From positions 21,508,370 through 21,572,369 of the forward strand of contig JAVUNC010000006.1 of assembly GCA_032173965.1 (NCBI GenBank): 64,000 bases of DNA, in the 5' to 3' direction. Position numbers and translations under genes: made by a program. The number at the start of each line of letters is the position of its first letter. Positions within the stretch are counted from its first letter, which is position 1. Below the pieces are notes generated by a model that did no database searches, had not been told where the DNA came from, and worked only from the letters and a program-made list of their open reading frames with translations. This stretch comes from Sitta carolinensis. Lineage: Eukaryota > Chordata > Aves > Passeriformes > Sittidae. Below are positions 45,493 through 56,705 of this stretch, in pieces.

Positions 45493-48400
45493 GAGCTGCC
45501 CCAACCCTGCCAGGCCCCAGGGAGTCTCAGCCCAGAGGCTGAAATGTTGGTTTTGGGTTGGTTTTTTTATTTTTTTTTTCCAGCTGGAATTGAGCAGTGT
45601 CATTTTATTGCCTGGAAATGGAGAGATGCAGAGGCAAAGCAGGGAATATCAGCGACCACCAGGGATCAACTCAGGGCAGAGATGCTAAACATTGCATTTG
45701 TGATGGCAACAACGTCAGTGCAGCTAGGGGTGAGAGGGAATACATTCCTTGGAGAGAGGGATATATTGGAGCAGGGGAGCAGTGGATGCCAGGAGCAGCT
45801 TGTTGGCAGAGCCCAGGTGGCACCCTCCTGCCTGCAGGTCTGCCAGCCTGGGCTCTGGCCCGGAGCCACACGGCTTTGTGCCATTCCATGGGCATCCAAA
45901 TGGCTTTGGTGCCCAGCACGAGGCCTGGGGACCTGCTGGGACAAGGAGGGGTTCCCTCCACCACTCCTGATGGGCTGAGACATCTGCTGAGGTGATTAGC
46001 AAGGACACAGGTGGAAGGGAAGGGCTTTTTGGTTTTTTTCCTTTATTTTTTGTCTGCTCTCTGGCTTTTCAGGAAACGTGTGCCCATGGTGTGTGGCAGA
46101 ACCTCCTGAGACATCCATCCCAACACACGTTTCCTTGCTCAGATGTGTCCCACAGCTCAGCACCCCACAGTTTCTATCCCAGATTAGGGACAGAGAGGCA
46201 CCTGAGAAGTGCGAAGTGAACAACAGATTGCATTGCTTGATTTTTCTGCCCCCTAACAAACAAAAAAATAAGAAAACCACTAGACATGAGATTTATGAGC
46301 CAGTAGCTTACTCTGCTCTTGGTGCTGGCTGCTGCCATGTGCCAAGCCATGGTGGCTGGGGCTACTTGGGCTAGCTCTGCTGTTTTGTCCCCTTGAATAT
46401 TGTTCAGGGGAATAATTTGGCTAAAAGTCAGCTCAAAGCTCTTTGGGGTTTTTGATTGCTCAGCAATGGCTAGCAGTAAAAAAAATGATTTTATTTTTCT
46501 TGTTTTGAGGGAAAAACAGGTAGCTTTGCCATTAGCAGGGACCTCCTGCATGCAGGGATGCTTGGGTGGGCTCCAGAGCACATTCCTGCACAGTGCCAGT
46601 GGCAGGGGCTTCAGTGGCTACCACCAGCCACCTCCCCCTGCCAAATGCTGCTCTTGAGGGCAGGTGAAACCCCCACCCTCACCCCCACCCACCTCAGAGC
46701 CTTGTAGAAAGCCCTGCCCTTCTCTCCCTGCCCTTCTCCCAGCCCTTCAGGGAGTGTGGAATGTTCTCAACCCCATAAGGGACGCACAGTGTGAGAGGGT
46801 GAGGGTGAGACTCTGGGGCTCGGTGCTGTCCAGAGAGGGGGATGCAGGGACCCCAGAAAAGTGACATGATGGGGTAGGGAGAGAGGGGAACCCTTTGAAG
46901 AGGATCAGGTGTGTCCCACGAGGTGACAACGTCCCCTCCTGCAAGGCTGTCCCTTAAACCCGCGGCTGTTTCCGCCCTTGCCTGCTGTGTCTGTTCCCAT
47001 GCATTGCTCTGCTGCTGCCAGGAAGTTTTTCCCAATAATTTTCCTAATGGATGTCTTTCTTTGCTTCAGATAAAGCCGATTTCCTCCTCTCGCAGCCACG
47101 GCGGATGCAGAGAACAATGGGTACCAAGTCTGCTCTGCCCACCCATGTGATGGGGACTCTTATCCCACTTCCTTAGGATGCCCAGAACTCCATTGGGAAT
47201 GGAAAAAATTCAGAGAACCCACTCGAGGGAAAACAAAAAAACCCAAAAAACCAACCCCAAAACAAAGCACTAATGCAAAGAAGTGATCTGGGAAACAGCT
47301 TTGCAAAAATTGGTGGAAAGCAGAAATTTCAAGAACAATGTTTGTGGCTGTTCAGTGAAACACACACAGGTGTCCACCGTGCAACTTCTGTAAAATTACT
47401 AGAAATAAAAGAATCTCACCACTGTGAGCTTCAGGAGTTAAAAAGAAGCCAAGGGTGACCAGCATGATGGAGGAAAATCGTGACCAGGCTTTGTGTGCTG
47501 TGCAAAGGGAAGGTACTGCCTGGGAAACCTCAGCCCAGGAGCCAGAGACCCACTTTGGGGAGCCAACCACTGCTGTGAAGCTGCTTATTGTGAAACAGGC
47601 AGCTGAATGTATCCAATTATCACCCTGTCTCCGGGCAAAGCAGACAAAACCTGAGCTTGTTTTCTCTCTCTTTATTTATTTATTTTTTTTTAAATAGCAG
47701 ATGGTGAAAAAGTCTGCAGCCCCCAATTCTTTAATCCCTTCTGCGTTGGCTGTTGTTTCCAGACCATGTCAGGTTGCTCTTTCCTGGACCAGCTCCAGCT
47801 CATCTGTGTTATCCCTAAGCCTTGTGGAGCATTGCCTTGTGCCCAGGGAGAGCTGTCACCTCTGTCACCTTCCATGGTGGCCCTTGCCCTGCCCTTCCCC
47901 TCCTGAGTATCCCCCCAAGCTGGGGCCCACCCCAACCTCCTCAGCTATTTCCATGGTGTTTTACACCTGTCCAAATGCCATTCCCCAGTCTAGATTTGGG
48001 TGTTATTTATCCATCCAAAATACCGCCTCTTTACTTCTTTGCTCTTACTGAATTTTGTGTAGCTCACTCAAAATAAATGGTATGAATTTCTAATGATCTG
48101 CCTTCCAAAAGCTGGCACACCTCACAGCCCGGGTTATCCACACACTTTCTGACACACTCTCAAGTCTGTCATTGAGTTGCTAATGCAAATTTCGAATCTA
48201 TGGGGACTAGGTGTCCCCTGCAGCCTGACAAGGAATGCCTGATAACAGCAGCTCGAGGGGTGCAGGTTTCCTCCCCTCCTTTATAACCTCACCTGGATCA
48301 GGCTTCCTTCGTTTGTTTGCAAAGTCCTCAACCAAGATGGTGCCAGGAGCCTCCCCTGAGCGAGGCTCTGTCACAGCTACAGCTTCCTTCCATCCTCCCC

Positions 48401-49436
48401 TTCCTCCATCCTCCCTCCATCCTCTCTTCCCTCCATCCTGCCTTCCCTCCATCCTCCCGACCAGATTTCCTGACAAAGAGCAGGAAGGATTGACAGGAAT
48501 TTGCTCTGGCAAAATCCCTGTTGGCAATTTCTCTTCCCTTGCTTTCCCTCTGATCTAATATTTCTAAATTCCTTAACAATTTGCACCCGTAGGTTTCTGG
48601 CTGCTGAGCTCCAGGCCGTGGCTGGGATGCCCTGGGCACTGCCTGGACACTCCACCTCATTTCTATCCTGTCCTGCCATTGCTGACCCCAAACTGGGACC
48701 AGTTTGGCACATCTGACTCATCTGCCCTTTGGTGAGTGAAGGCTGGCTGGCACAAGAGCTTGCTCTCAGTGCTGGCTGCTGCGACGCCTATGGATTTGTC
48801 CCAGTCCTGGAGGACAAATCTCCAGGTAGAGCACTCCAGGTATATTTGGGAGACATTCCCTGTTCTTTGAGGCTGTTGCAGAGCCTTTCAATGTGATGTC
48901 AGAGGTTAATTGTGTTTAGGTATTTGGTGCTTGGCAACATTTAGGAAGGACAGGGAAAACATAAGGGACCGGCGTATGTTCCCAAATGCTCCATAATGAT
49001 GTCAGATTTCCATAGGAGCCGGAGCATATGGCATGCTTTAGCACTGCAATCATCTGCCAGGACATGTGCTGTCACCTAATTACACACCCACATTTTGTCT
49101 CCTCTCTCTACATTTTGCCTGGTTCCCTGCAGAGGCGGCAGCCCTAGGATTTTCAGGCAGAGCTCTGGGTGCTGCTCCATCAGAGCAGTGGGACACGCTG
49201 GACAAGGACAGTGCTGTCCCTCTGGGCATCTCCTGGGCTCTCTCTCCTCTTGTGCTGGTTGATGGCTGAGAGCTTGCTGAGCAGCTAATGCACCTCTTAG
49301 CTCCCATGTGGCTAAAATCCAGCTGGGCAGACTCCTGTGGAGACAAAATGCAAGGGTTAAGAGCAATCAGAGCAAAGTGATGTCTGTTTAACACATCAGC
49401 AGATCCAAGGTGACACTCTGTTCCACATCAGTCCTA
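45493..49436. other. Unique sequence, no gene recognised
   Basis: Nearly 4 kb with no supported exon. A CCTCCATCC-type pyrimidine-rich low-complexity tract lies at 48387-48460. The region 48880-49090 is AT-mixed with GGTTAATTGTG, CATAATGATGTCAG and CACCTAATTACAC and could be a weak regulatory block. Frames of 132-144 codons (45544-45995) overlap minus frames and lack domains. Confidence 0.45.
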
Positions 49437-49780
49437 CACACTCATCCAACTTGTTCTTAAAGATTTCCAGTGACGTGGACTCCTGTGCTTCCCCAGCTAA
49501 TCTATACCCCTGCTTAATTAACTTTGTAATCTCAAAGATTTCCTTCAGCCTCCCTCGAATGTGCTGCTCTATAATTCAGCCCTCCTTGTCCTGCCTGAAG
49601 TGGCTTTGGAGAACTGTCTCTGAAGAGAACTGTCTCTGAAGGAGTGCTGTACCTCTGAGGACTGCTGGAAGCCCTTCCCTCAGTCTTTTTCCCCCCATTT
49701 CCTTCAGGCCTCAGGTTTTTCCAACCTCTGGTCACCATCATCTCACCTCTCCTGGCTCTGATCAGTTTGTTTGCACCTTG
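49437..49780 (-). repeat. Ancient CR1 LINE fragment, minus strand
   Basis: CACTCATCCAACTTGTTC, TTAAAGATTTCCAGTGACG, ACCCCTGCTTAATTAAC, CTTCAGCCTCCCTCG, a CCTTGTCCTGCCTGAAGTGG block, CCTCAGTCTTTTTCC, GGTTTTTCCAACCTCTGGTC and CTCTGATCAGTTTGTTTGC match the order of a deeply diverged CR1 clade common to birds and reptiles. Heavy divergence indicates an old copy. It includes a local duplication, GAACTGTCTCTGAAG at 49613-49627 and 49628-49642. Confidence 0.7.
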
Positions 49781-49987
49781 CTCCTATGGTTGATTTCCAG
49801 CAGTGAGCCTTGCCAAAGGAAGACCTCACGGACCTTAAATCCAACAATTGTCTCAACTCACCCCTTTCTAAAATGGCTTTTCCAGGAGAGAAAACACCAG
49901 TGGCTCTCATGGCCCTGTCACAGCAGTGAAGGGGGGGATGGACGTTGTGGTGGAGAAGATGAGGCTCTGCCCAGCATGGTGGGATTT

Positions 49988-50225
49988 CACAGATCCCAGA
50001 ATGGAAGCCCAGAGTGGTTTGGGTTGGAAGGAACCTTAATGCTTATCCAGTCCAACCCCCTGCCATGGGCAGGGACACCTTCCACTATTCCAGAGTGCTC
50101 CAAGCCCTGTCCAACCTGGCCTGGAACACTCCCAGGGATGGGGCAGCCACAGCTGCTCTGTTCCAGGGCCTCCCCACCTTCACAGAGAATAATTTATTCC
50201 CAATATCCCATCAAAACCCACCTTC
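49988..50225 (-). repeat. CR1 LINE 3' fragment, minus strand
   Basis: CACAGATCCCAGAATGG, GTGGTTTGGGTTGGAAGG, CAGTCCAACCCCCTGCC, GGGACACCTTCCACTATTCC, GGGATGGGGCAGCCACAGC, CTTCACAGAGAATAATTTATT and CCAATATCCCATC. The extra bases GAAGCCCAGA near the terminus look like a small duplication of the 3' end. The 178-codon frame at 49778-50314 spans this CR1 and is not a gene. Confidence 0.9.
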
Positions 50226-50299
50226 TTTCTTTATTTCTGACTGTCTCCAACTGTGGCCTTCTAGTATGGAAAACAGCACTTCCAAAGTGGGGGCAAAAT

Positions 50300-50660
50300 A
50301 AAAAAAATCTCTAATGACCCAAATGTTTTGCACTTGGAGTTTGATTTCAATGATATTTTCAGGGCAGCTTTGTTTTTAGTGTGTCTCGTTTTGAAAGGAC
50401 AAGAACATTCTGTGCTGATGAAATTGTTCGGCTTAATTGCATGCTAAAAGCATGTTGATGTTTATGTTGTGTGAGTATTAATTTTAATCTCCAATATTAA
50501 TCAGCAGCAATGTAAACAATGCATCGAGTATTATCTTTGCCAGGTTGTATTTGTATATAATTTAATATGTACAACAGGTGTTTAATATTTTATATTATGT
50601 GATAATGTTTCTCTGTTATTGCTCATCGGGGACATGGAGAAAAATAAAGGCTCTAAATGG
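50300..50660. promoter_or_regulatory. Candidate cis-regulatory block
   Basis: Unique AT-rich DNA with CTCTAATGACCC near 50309, GGCTTAATTGCATGC near 50429, a GCATGCTAAAAGCATG stretch near 50438, GTATTAATTTTAATCTCC near 50474, ATATTAATCAGC near 50493, AACAATGCATCGAG near 50516 and TATATAATTTAATATG near 50553. It sits just beyond a CR1 but shows no repeat character. The SOX-like ACAAT and many TAAT cores suggest an enhancer; this is inferred. Confidence 0.33.
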
Positions 50661-52404
50661 CAGCCTGGGAGTTTGGATTAAACATCTGGAGCATTTTTTC
50701 TTAGGGGAAGGGCAGTGAAGCACTTGGGCACATTTTTGGGGGTGGGGAGAACTTGGTGTGACCTCAGCTGTCACTCCACCTGGTTGTGTCCATCTGGCCA
50801 TCACCCCAAAACCCTTTTAGCCCCATTTCCCCAATGGAGAAGGGAAATTCTAGAAGTGTCAGCCTGTGGGAGGGACTTGGGATAAAACAGCTCTGAAAAC
50901 TCATAGATTTGATTGTCCTGAGGGAACTATTTCCTTGTTTTGCAGGAAACAAAGAAGATTAAAGGCAAGATCTGGGCTGGACAAATTTTGCTTTGATTGG
51001 GACATTGGGGTCCTTGAAGTAGCTTATAAATGAACTGCTCAAGAAATCTTGGTCCAATTTCTGATGTTGCTGGAGTCAGGTAAAATTTAGCCATCATTCC
51101 TTGTCAGGACCAAAGACCACGGATCCAACTCGTCTCCAGATCAAGGCTGAAAACATCTGCATACAAAATTATTTTCTACCTGTAAAACTGGTATTTATCC
51201 CTCAGCTCTGCCTGGAACACCCAAATTTTCACCCAAATTTGTAAGGCAGAAAGACCTGCTGTGATCCAAAATACAAAATAACCTGTCTCTGGTAGATTTA
51301 GTGATGTCTGCTTTTCAAGACATGGCTCTTGATTCCAGCTCTAGGAAAGAGCAATCCACACCATTTTCTTCCAAAATTATTTTGAGAACTCATGGAAAGA
51401 CTTATGTAAGAGCTAAAAAGCATTTTTATTTTTCATGCATGAACCACTTTGACATTTTTTGACTTTTAAACTAGAAAGGTTTTTTTTTTAATTATTATTA
51501 TTTTCCAGGAAGCCATTTAGTTAAATTACATTTTAATAGTGTTTCAACAGACTGTAGTACAAGAAATAAAGTAGTCACAAGTTATGCACCTAAGCACTGA
51601 TTTACATTATATTTCCCCACAAAAAAAAAAAAAAAAAAAATCATTATTGCTATGAAACCAGAAGTTTTGCTTAGATCAGATCATTTTGTTCTCATGTCGT
51701 GGATAGAGGGGCTGAATGAACAATGTACTGCTAATGGTGCTCACATTAAATCTCCTTAGAGGAATCTTTCACCTCCCACACTTCCCAAACAAATAAGGTC
51801 TTTTGAAAATGGTTTTGGGTAAATTCAGTGCTCCTGAAAGTTCCTCCTGGGAGAGGAGTGCTGGGGCTGTGTGTTGGTGTGGAAATCTGAGTTTTGCAGT
51901 GATTTATGTCCTGCTGAAGGTGAGGTGTGGTTTTTGCTGATGCATCAGATCCCTCCTTCAATAGAGGGCGTTCCCTTGAGGATCCTCCTGCTCCTGTCGG
52001 GAGCCCAGAGTGGCACCAGGATGTTGATGGTGAAATAATGGTGATGAGAATATAATTTTTGATTAAACAGCTTTTTCCGATTGCCTTCTGGAAGAAAACT
52101 GTGGTTAGAAAATATTCCCTCGATTCCTGGAGTTGGATCTTTAAGGGAAAAAAAACAAAAAAAAAGGTGAAATTTTGGGATAAAACTTCCTTTGGGTGAT
52201 GATGTGTCAGGCTTTGGGCAAAGCAAGCAGGTTCTCTGCTTATTTTGGCTGCTTGTGTGTATGTACAGTGGGCAGGTATCTATGCAATCTATATGTCAAT
52301 ACCTATATCTAAAAAAAGTTTTATGCATGATATATACATAAATATATATGTATACTGTATAGGTTAAGTTGTAACAAAACTTTTTGAATATATGAATATA
52401 TAGC
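50661..52404. other. Unique AT-leaning sequence, no gene recognised
   Basis: No exon or repeat family. An A20 run lies at 51621-51640 and a T9 tract near 51481. No frame exceeds 93 codons on either strand before the minisatellite begins. Confidence 0.5.
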
Positions 52405-53226
52405 TGTGTGTATATATGTGTGCCTGTGTCTATATATATATATAGTAGTGTATAAACCCATATATATTTATATATACATATAATAGCATTTATATTTATA
52501 TATGCATATAACATACACACACAGACACACATATATAAATAAATAGATAAATAAATAAATATATATATAATAGCATCCATGTTTATATATACATACACAC
52601 ACAGAGGAGACATATAAATAAATAAATAAAAATATATATAATAGAATCCATATTTATATATGCATATAACATGCACACACAGAGACATATATAGAAATAA
52701 ATAAATAGATAAATATATAATAGCATCCATATTTATATATATGTACAACACACACACAGACATATATAAATCAATAAATATTTAAACAGATAAATATATA
52801 TTAGCATCCATATTTATATGTACATATACACACAGAGACATAATAAAAAAAATTTAGCACCCATAATTATATATAAACGAAGCATACACACACACATATA
52901 TATTTATAAATAAATAATTAAACAGATAAATAAATAATAGCATCCATATTTATATATACATATAACACACGCAGAGACAGATAAATAAATAAATAAATAG
53001 AGAAATAAATAGTAGCATCCATATTTCTATATACATATAACACACAGAGAGACAGATAAATAAATAATTAAACAGAGAAATAAATAATAGCATCCATATC
53101 TCTATATACATATAACACACAGAGAGACAAATAAATAAACATATAATGGAATCTATATTTATATAAACATATAACATACACACAGAGAGACGTATACACA
53201 TAAAAATAAATATATATATATATATT
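52405..53226. repeat. AT-rich minisatellite, about ten units of 55-85 bp
   Basis: A composite unit (AGCATCCATATTTATATATA, then CATATAACACACACAGAGAC, then a variable AAATAAATAAAT-type tail) recurs with starts near 52483, 52571, 52642, 52721, 52802, 52856, 52938, 53012, 53089 and 53145. Units differ mainly in tail length. Successive units near 52938, 53012 and 53089 are most alike (75-77 bp), which suggests recent local duplication. The flanks at 52405-52480 and 53200-53226 are TA-rich. Low-complexity Tyr/Ile/Cys-rich minus frames of 133-155 codons are artefacts. Confidence 0.9.
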
Positions 53227-53369
53227 CCTGAAAAAGGCCTCAAAGGACTCAAAGACAGAAACTTCCTCTTGCCCCTGCCCTCGTTTATTCCTAATTGTGG
53301 ATGATGGATTGCATTTATATGGCTCTCTCTAATCTCCTGCCTCAAATACAAATGTAGCTCTGTCAGAAC

Positions 53370-53700
53370 GCCTTGGGCAGGGCTGTGGGCAGAAAGCTAA
53401 TTCAGCCCCCGTGCTGATTGCCATTCCTGGCTCGCCTCGGACCCAACAGTGCTGGGCTTGTGGCCCCGGGTGCTGGCAGAGCCCCCCAGCCCTTGGAGGG
53501 GGCAGCTCTGGGCTCTCCGTGCCCGCCCCGCTATCAGCGCTGCAAGAATAGAGCCTGTGTAACAGCCCGCCCATGGGAAACGAGGCCCGGCAGCCAAAAC
53601 GGCAATGAAAGTCTCTTTTTAGCTGCTGAACAGAAGATAGCAGTTAAAATATGCAAGCCCATGACGGAGCCAGGAAAATGTGTGCTTTGTTAAAATTAGC
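53370..53700. other. GC-rich patch next to the minisatellite
   Basis: Sharp change from AT-only to GC-rich DNA with retained CpGs (GGCTCGCCTCGGACCC near 53430, CCCGCCCCGCTATCAGCGC near 53522, GGAAACGAGGCCCGGC near 53576). It includes AGCTAATTCAGCCCCCG near 53395. Frames are at most 91 codons with no domain. A small regulatory element is possible but unproven. Confidence 0.25.
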
Positions 53701-53887
53701 TGGTGAGGGCTGCTCCCCATCCTTCCTCCTCAGCCCCTGTGGAAGCACCATGGCTCTTCTCCAAACTGGGGCTCAGTTTTGGGTTCACCTCATGCCAGCT
53801 TCCACCCTTGGGTTGGAGGCACTGAGGGGCTGTAAGCGGCAAATATTCTAAAAATTTCCTCAAATATCCGTCCTGAAAATACACATT

Positions 53888-53945
53888 TATATGTGCGTGC
53901 GTGCACATATATATACACACACATATACGCACACGCATGTAAAAA
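53888..53945. repeat. Alternating purine-pyrimidine tract
   Basis: ATATGTGCGTGCGTGCACAT, then ATATATACACACACATATAC and GCACACGCATGT: nearly continuous alternation of purines and pyrimidines over about 58 bp, including GCGTGCGTGCAC. Such sequence favours left-handed DNA under supercoiling. Confidence 0.75.
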
Positions 53946-54879
53946 TAAATACATCTATATACATATTTACAAGTCCTCAGCTGCTCTGTTTGCAAAATGA
54001 ACTTCCAGTCTAAAAAAAAAAAAAAAAAAATGAAAGAGCTGAAAAATCTACAATGAGTAAACCTGGAGCTGCTCAAAGGGAAGTGATGCTGCCTGGAAAA
54101 TCAGTATGTTTCTAGGGCTGCCTTTCTGGTGTAGCCATAAGTCATGTCAGGAGTTACCTCCAGCATTTGTGGCAAATCCTCTCTCTTGCCTTGGACTGAA
54201 TCTGCAGAGAGCCCGAGGGAACAGCCCCGAATTTTAACCTGGTTCCTACCTCTGTTGCATTGAAAAGGAGAATCGTTAACTACAACTTAGCTCATTAAAA
54301 GAGGGATGAAAGGAGAGGGCAGCGCAAAGGGAGGGGAATTAACTCAGCAGGGAGCAAGGCAGGGGGTGAAGAGATGGAGAGGGGTGGAAAATCCAACATG
54401 TGGGACTCCACGAGCTGGTTGGGAAGGAATATTCACAGGGAGTCCTTAAAGTTTTGGGAAATGCTTTTTTCTACTCTGGCTGCAGGATTTTCCATACCTG
54501 AGAGTCACTCAGGATAGGTTTCACAAAGAATCCAAATGGGATTCTTTGAGGCTCTTCAGAAACTCTGGCATTAAACTTCCAGTAGTTTTACTGGTTAAAA
54601 TGATGGTCTTGTACGGATACAGAGCAGACAGCTCAGGATAAGGTGCTCCCTTTCCCTTTTGCATCCTCGAAGAAAACCCCTGTAAGAAACCGTCCTCAGC
54701 TTTTGGGGCAGGAAAGGAGCAAGATCCAGTTTCTCTTGTGAAACCAGTGCTAGTTCCTGGCTGCTTTGGATGGGAGCAGGAGAGGGGTTAGGGGATGCAT
54801 GCAGTGTAGTTTTGTGATCAAAGTGAGCTTTTGGGTTTGTTGCTCTGGGCTGTGACACACGGGGTGGCTGTTTATAGCC
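53946..54879. other. Unique sequence with an A18-19 run
   Basis: A run of 18-19 A lies at 54012-54030. No repeat family or exon was recognised; the 87-codon minus frame at 54595-54858 has no domain. Confidence 0.5.
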
Positions 54880-55090
54880 CCACTAGGTTAAATCAGCATC
54901 GTTATCCCTTTAGGAATGAGTAGATATTACCACGCTGCCTCTTAAAAAAAACACAATTACTGCATCCACTGGGCAGTACATTAATTGACACTGTTTAATT
55001 ACAGCTTAATTTATCTCTGAATGAAATACATTTAAAATTTCCAGTGTATTATTCCATTCAATTACTGCAAATCTCTGTCCGTTTGCTGCC
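54880..55090. promoter_or_regulatory. Candidate cis-regulatory block
   Basis: GGTTAAATCAGCATCG near 54888, CACAATTACTGC near 54952, GTACATTAATTGACAC near 54976, GTTTAATTACAGC near 54994, TTAATTTATC near 55006 and TTCAATTACTGC near 55058 give six TAAT-type cores in 200 bp of unique DNA. Function is inferred. Confidence 0.33.
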
Positions 55091-55526
55091 GCAGATGAGC
55101 TGGGTTGGCAAAGCTGGGCACGCACAGCAAACACTCAGCTTTTCCCCCTCATTCCTGGGGAATCAGCTCTAAACTCAACCCCAAATCCAGATTTACGTCT
55201 CAGGTGGCTTTTCCAAGCTTTAGTGGAGGTGGGATGATTTCCAGCCATTCCCAGGGCAAGGGAGGTCAGGTCTGGGGTCAGCAAGTGAATCTCAAATTCA
55301 CTTCTATCTCATGCTGATACAGGATTTGGGAAGGGGATGAAACATCTTTATGGGCTGTGGGATGATATCCCAGCCTTACAGAGGTCAGAGAGGAGTTGAT
55401 GACCATGGCCCTGGGATTGGGGTTTCTCCTGGAGCCTCTGGTGAGGTCTCCAAGGCAGACCTGGAGTGAGGCCAAGCTGAAATCCAACAGTGACCCGTCC
55501 TTTTAGTCCTTCCAGCAGAGTTGCAT

Positions 55527-55643
55527 CATCTAATCCCAGAACTGGGAGGGACCTTACAGACCCTCTTGTTCCAAACCCCTGCTGTGGACAGAGCCACCTT
55601 CCACTATCCCAGCTTGCTCCAGGCCCCATCCAACGTGGCCTTG
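55527..55643 (-). repeat. CR1 LINE 3' fragment, minus strand
   Basis: TAATCCCAGAACTGGGAGGG, ACCTTACAGACC, CAAACCCCTGCTGTGG, CACCTTCCACTATCCCAGC and CATCCAACGTGGCCTTG. About 115 bp survives, with a small internal deletion in the first block. Confidence 0.85.
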
Positions 55644-55867
55644 CCCCAAAAGCTTACATTTCACAAAATTCCTTGTGCTTTCAGCCACAGAAGCTCAACA
55701 GATGAAATAATCACATGAAGATTTGCCAATCTGGCATAAATTTGTGCAGAAAGAGCTTTCAAGCCAAGGACGGACAATTTGCTGCCCGTGCTGCTAGCCA
55801 GTCACAAGAAATGTGTCTGTTTGATGAGTCTGTGACTGAGGGAGCACTAAAATTGGGCTTTCAAATA

Positions 55868-55922
55868 AGTGAATGAATGAATGAATGAATGAATGAATGA
55901 ATGAATGAATGAATGAATGAAT
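55868..55922. repeat. (GAAT)n microsatellite, about 13 units
   Basis: Pure GAAT/TGAA repeats from 55871 to 55921, followed by an A-rich tract and then a CR1 fragment. The minus frame over it is Ile-His-Ser-Phe repeats and is not a gene. Confidence 0.95.
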
Positions 55923-55957
55923 GCATATATAAATAAAAAAAAAAAAATAAATGCACC

Positions 55958-56108
55958 TCTGGCCCTATACTCTTAAAGCCCATCTCATTCCAACCCCTGC
56001 CATGGCAGGGACACCTTCCACTATCCCAGGGTGCTCCAAGCCCTGTCCAGCCTGGCCTGGGACACTGCCAGGGATGGGGCACAGGCAGCCACAGCTTCTC
56101 TGGGCTTG
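55958..56108 (-). repeat. CR1 LINE 3' fragment, minus strand
   Basis: CTTAAAGCCCATCTCATTCC, CCCTGCCATGGCAGGGACAC, TTCCACTATCCCAGGGTGC, CAGCCTGGCCTGGGACACTG and GCCACAGCTTCTCTGGGC. The terminus has decayed and the copy ends near 56108. Confidence 0.88.
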
Positions 56109-56705
56109 TGGCACACCCTGGGCTGTGGCACAGACCTGTGGGAAATGGGAGAGAGGATTCCATGGTTTTGGGAATACAAAGGACAAGCACTGCTGAAAGA
56201 ATAGCACTTTTGTGCAGCAAACCAGAAGACACACAGCTGCCCACTGGAAGACTTTTGAATATATGATGGCCATTAAACATGCAATCACAGTGCAGCGGGA
56301 GAGGGAGGTTTTATTTTATTATTATAAGTATTTTCTGTTATACTGGCGTTTTCTGCGCAGCCTGAAATTGGGCAGGAAGCTCAGGGGAGTCTGGGAAACG
56401 ACATGAGCAAAATTCCTGCTGATTTTGCCCTAAGCTACGAATTTCTCTGTGTTAAACATGTTTTCTTTATAAACAGATGCCCTCACTGCTTCATCCTGGG
56501 GCTATGAAATATTCAGGCATTGTGAAGAGAAGGGAGACAACCCCTTTTCCAGGGATTCTCCAGCTCTCTGGCAGTGCAAGCTCTGGCTCCAGAACATGGA
56601 CTGGAGCACAGCTGAAGTCCCAGGGATTTCAGCTTTATTAAACAGGCTTTCCTTAAAAATACATTTAAGGTTAGGTATTTTCTAACCCAGGACCTAAAAG
56701 GTAAT
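56109..56705. other. Unique sequence, no gene recognised
   Basis: No exon or repeat family identified. An AT-rich stretch (TTTTATTTTATTATTATAAG) sits near 56310. Confidence 0.5.

Noticed and set aside
49778..50314. 178-codon plus-strand frame
   Set aside because: Half of it lies in a CR1 3' region and the rest has no similarity I recognise.
52405..53226. CRISPR-like array
   Set aside because: The spacing is irregular, the units are AT-rich and degenerate with no unique spacers, and this is a vertebrate genome.
52296..53351. Tyr/Ile/Cys-rich minus frames of 155 and 133 codons that look like membrane proteins
   Set aside because: They come from the TA- and AAAT-rich minisatellite; the hydrophobic pattern simply follows the repeat.
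55861..56280. 139-codon minus frame ending in a His-Ser-Phe-Ile repeat
   Set aside because: It consists of a CR1 fragment followed by the (GAAT)n microsatellite.
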